DNA of 6,272 bases from Deltaproteobacteria bacterium (GTDB taxonomy: Bacteria; Desulfobacterota; Binatia; Bin18): positions 1-6,272 of the forward strand of contig JACQEL010000137.1 in the NCBI GenBank assembly GCA_016200595.1, given 5' to 3'. The first letter of the stretch is position 1. Every line of letters begins with the position of its first letter. The notes below the pieces were generated by a model. The model saw only the letters and a program-made list of their open reading frames with translations, had not been told where the DNA came from and searched no databases. Both the position numbers and the translations under genes were made by a program. Below, one piece after another: positions 5,187 to 6,272 of the stretch.

Positions 5187-5355
5187 CTAGTGGTCCATCA
5201 CAATGAAGATGAGGGGTAACCCGTGTAGTTGTCATTCCCGCGAAAGCGGGAATCCAGGCAGGTTAACAGTTGGCCACGCCTTGTTCTCTCTGGATGCCCG
5301 CCTGCGCGGGCATGACAGTCTCAGGACCCTCAAAATTAATGCAATGAACTACTAG
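5187..5355. mobile_element. MITE-like palindromic element in the badI-SDR gap
   Basis: The ends are imperfect inverted repeats: 5187-5206 against the complement of 5336-5355 match at 14 of 20 positions and both begin CTAGT. Weaker similarity continues inward for about 50 bp (GAGGG, then TGTCAT on both sides). The centre is a pair of 26-bp inverted hairpins listed separately. No open reading frame lies inside, so if mobile it would be non-autonomous. I could not identify a target-site duplication. Together with the heptad arms outside it, this element fills most of the gap at 5095-5412, which holds no gene. Confidence 0.5.
5231..5316. repeat. Inverted REP doublet (ATTCCCGC hairpins)
   Basis: Units at 5231-5256 and 5291-5316 are inverted copies identical at 22 of 26 positions. 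Each has a perfect 8-bp stem with a 4-nt loop: 5234-5241 with 5246-5253 (ATTCCCGC, GAAA loop) and 5294-5301 with 5306-5313 (ATGCCCGC, CTGC loop). The third stem pair is T-A in one and G-C in the other, again a compensatory change. The core ATTCCC-N8-GGGAAT matches the neisserial dRS3 pattern as I remember it, and similar repeats are common in many proteobacteria. Confidence 0.75.
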
Positions 5356-5373
5356 CGCTGTCTCTGTCTTCTG

Positions 5374-5408
5374 TGGCTGATAGCTGATCGCTGAAAGCTG
5401 AAAGCTAG
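5374..5408 (+). repeat. Heptad repeat, right arm, abutting the SDR start
   Basis: Five exact 7-bp units follow each other: TGGCTGA, TAGCTGA, TCGCTGA, AAGCTGA and AAGCTAG, with consensus NNGCTGA. The array ends 4 bp before the ATG of the downstream SDR, so it occupies the place where the ribosome site should be. It is the inverted counterpart of the array at 5097-5122. Confidence 0.7.
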
Positions 5409-5412
5409 CAAT

Positions 5413-6198
5413 ATGCGTTTCACCGATAAAATCGCGCTCATCACTGGCTCCTCGCGCGGCATTGGCCGCGCGATTGCCTTACGCTTGGCTGCGGAAGGCG
5501 CTCGCATCGTCATCAACTATCGGCGGAATGCCGAGCAGGCCGAGGCGGTAGTTACTGAGATTCAACAGTTAGGATCAAGCGCTATCGCCACGCAGGCCGA
5601 TATGAGCAACGGCGACGACGTACGCGCCATGTTCCAGCAGGTCAAGGAACAGTGTGGAGGGCTCGACATCTTTGTCGCCAACGCTGCCGCCACGTCTTTT
5701 CGGCCGCTCTTGCGGCAGGGCGAACATAACATTACTCGGACTTTCGATCTGACCATCAAAGGATTTCTCGTGGCCGTGCAAGCCGCGGTGCCGCTCATGC
5801 AAGAGCGCAAGGGCAAGATCGTCACCATCTCCGGCATCGATTCGCTGCGCGCCCTCTCTGGTCACGGTCTGTTAGGATCAGCTAAAGCGGCTCTGGAAAA
5901 TCTGACGATGTATCTGGCCCATGAACTGGGGCCCTTGGGCATCGCCGTGAATGGCATCAATCCCGGTCTGATCGAGACCGATTCGTCTAAGATGTACTCT
6001 GGCGGGGAGGAAGGCTATGCCCAATACGTCCGCGACGTGCTGCCGCAAACCCCAGCCGGTCGCGTGGGCCGGCCGGAAGACGTAGCGGCGGTGACGGCAT
6101 TTCTGTGCTCAGAGGACGCGGACTTCATCCGCGGACAGACATTACTGGTAGATGGAGGTCTACTGTCATCATCGGTGGCTAGCAGGCCGCACGCATAG
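5413..6198 (+). CDS. FabL-like SDR with degenerate catalytic tetrad
   Basis: This 261-aa protein has the SDR Rossmann fold. The cofactor site is intact: TGSSRGIG (11-18) and R37-R38 after the second strand, which favours NADP. NAAA (90-93) replaces NNAG. The pattern NYRRNAEQA, ANAAAT, SAKAALENLTMYLAHEL and RGQTLLVDGG resembles FabL, the Bacillus-type enoyl-ACP reductase III, more than BadH. Alignment by eye with the BadH-like protein shows that the tetrad is largely lost: Asn is T114, Ser is G141 and Tyr is L154. Only K158 remains. At the FabL tyrosine position (Y-x6-K) there is H151. The reading frame is otherwise clean, so it does not look like a pseudogene. No Shine-Dalgarno precedes the ATG, where a heptad repeat sits instead. 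It could be an enoyl-thioester reductase with altered catalysis or a non-catalytic protein. Joint function with badH-badI is inferred only from orientation. Confidence 0.85.
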   Translation: MRFTDKIALITGSSRGIGRAIALRLAAEGARIVINYRRNAEQAEAVVTEIQQLGSSAIATQADMSNGDDVRAMFQQVKEQCGGLDIFVANAAATSFRPLLRQGEHNITRTFDLTIKGFLVAVQAAVPLMQERKGKIVTISGIDSLRALSGHGLLGSAKAALENLTMYLAHELGPLGIAVNGINPGLIETDSSKMYSGGEEGYAQYVRDVLPQTPAGRVGRPEDVAAVTAFLCSEDADFIRGQTLLVDGGLLSSSVASRPHA

Positions 6199-6205
6199 AC
6201 TCGTC

Positions 6206-6229
6206 ACGGCAAGGCGTGCCTTGCTCTAC
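6206..6229. repeat. Single palindromic hairpin after the SDR gene
   Basis: GCAAGGC at 6209-6215 pairs with GCCTTGC at 6218-6224. It begins 11 bp after the SDR stop codon. Only a weak T-poor sequence follows, so a terminator role is possible but not shown. It may be one unit of a further REP family. The rest of the window to 6272 shows no other feature. Confidence 0.45.
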
Positions 6230-6272
6230 TCGCAGCTACCCCCGATTGAGAAAAAGCCCATAAGATTTCGAG

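Noticed and set aside
5097..5408. CRISPR array
   Set aside because: The repeats are 7-bp tandem units and paired hairpins, not 24-40 bp direct repeats with regular unique spacers, and no cas gene is nearby.

Overview
This looks like chromosomal DNA of an uncultured, metabolically versatile bacterium. The five genes belong to families that are expanded in environmental lineages such as Binatota/Desulfobacterota_B, Tectomicrobia or other Proteobacteria-like soil and sediment bacteria: SMP-30 lactonase, amidohydrolase-2, short-chain dehydrogenases (SDRs) and a crotonase. The base composition is moderately GC-rich, and every gap longer than about 60 bp is filled with short palindromic or tandem repeats. 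No taxonomic marker is present, so the lineage is a guess.

Layout. 1-315 has no gene and holds a run of GC-rich hairpins followed by an inverted repeat doublet. 316-1173 (minus) encodes an SMP-30/gluconolactonase-like protein. A 421-bp divergent gap follows, with a 77-bp double hairpin and a possible promoter. 1595-3070 (plus) encodes a large amidohydrolase-2 protein; the open frame extends back to 1388, but the Shine-Dalgarno site and the repeat inside the extension argue for 1595. 3071-3438 is a gap with two different repeat doublets and ends in a good sigma70-type promoter. 3475-4236 (plus) encodes a BadH-like SDR and 4306-5094 (plus) a BadI/MenB-type crotonase. 5095-5412 is a gap that is almost entirely one nested imperfect palindrome. 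5413-6198 (plus) encodes an NADP-type, FabL-like SDR that lacks most of the usual catalytic residues. The window ends in another short hairpin.

How the genes may work together. The clearest unit is the badH-badI pair. In Rhodopseudomonas palustris, BadH oxidises 2-hydroxycyclohexanecarboxyl-CoA to the 2-keto compound, and BadI opens the ring hydrolytically to pimelyl-CoA. The pair here therefore suggests degradation of an alicyclic or reduced aromatic carboxylate as its CoA ester. No ligase, acyl-CoA dehydrogenase, BadK-like hydratase or regulator lies in the window. The crotonase also carries several MenB (naphthoate synthase) signatures, so its substrate may differ from that of classical BadI. 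Linking the lactonase, the amidohydrolase and the third SDR to this pathway rests only on their position.

The most unusual features are the density and variety of the intergenic repeats (at least five unrelated doublets of inverted hairpins, plus 7-bp-period tandem repeats in two gaps) and the loss of the catalytic tetrad in the last SDR. I see no CRISPR array, phage gene, transposase, tRNA or rRNA.
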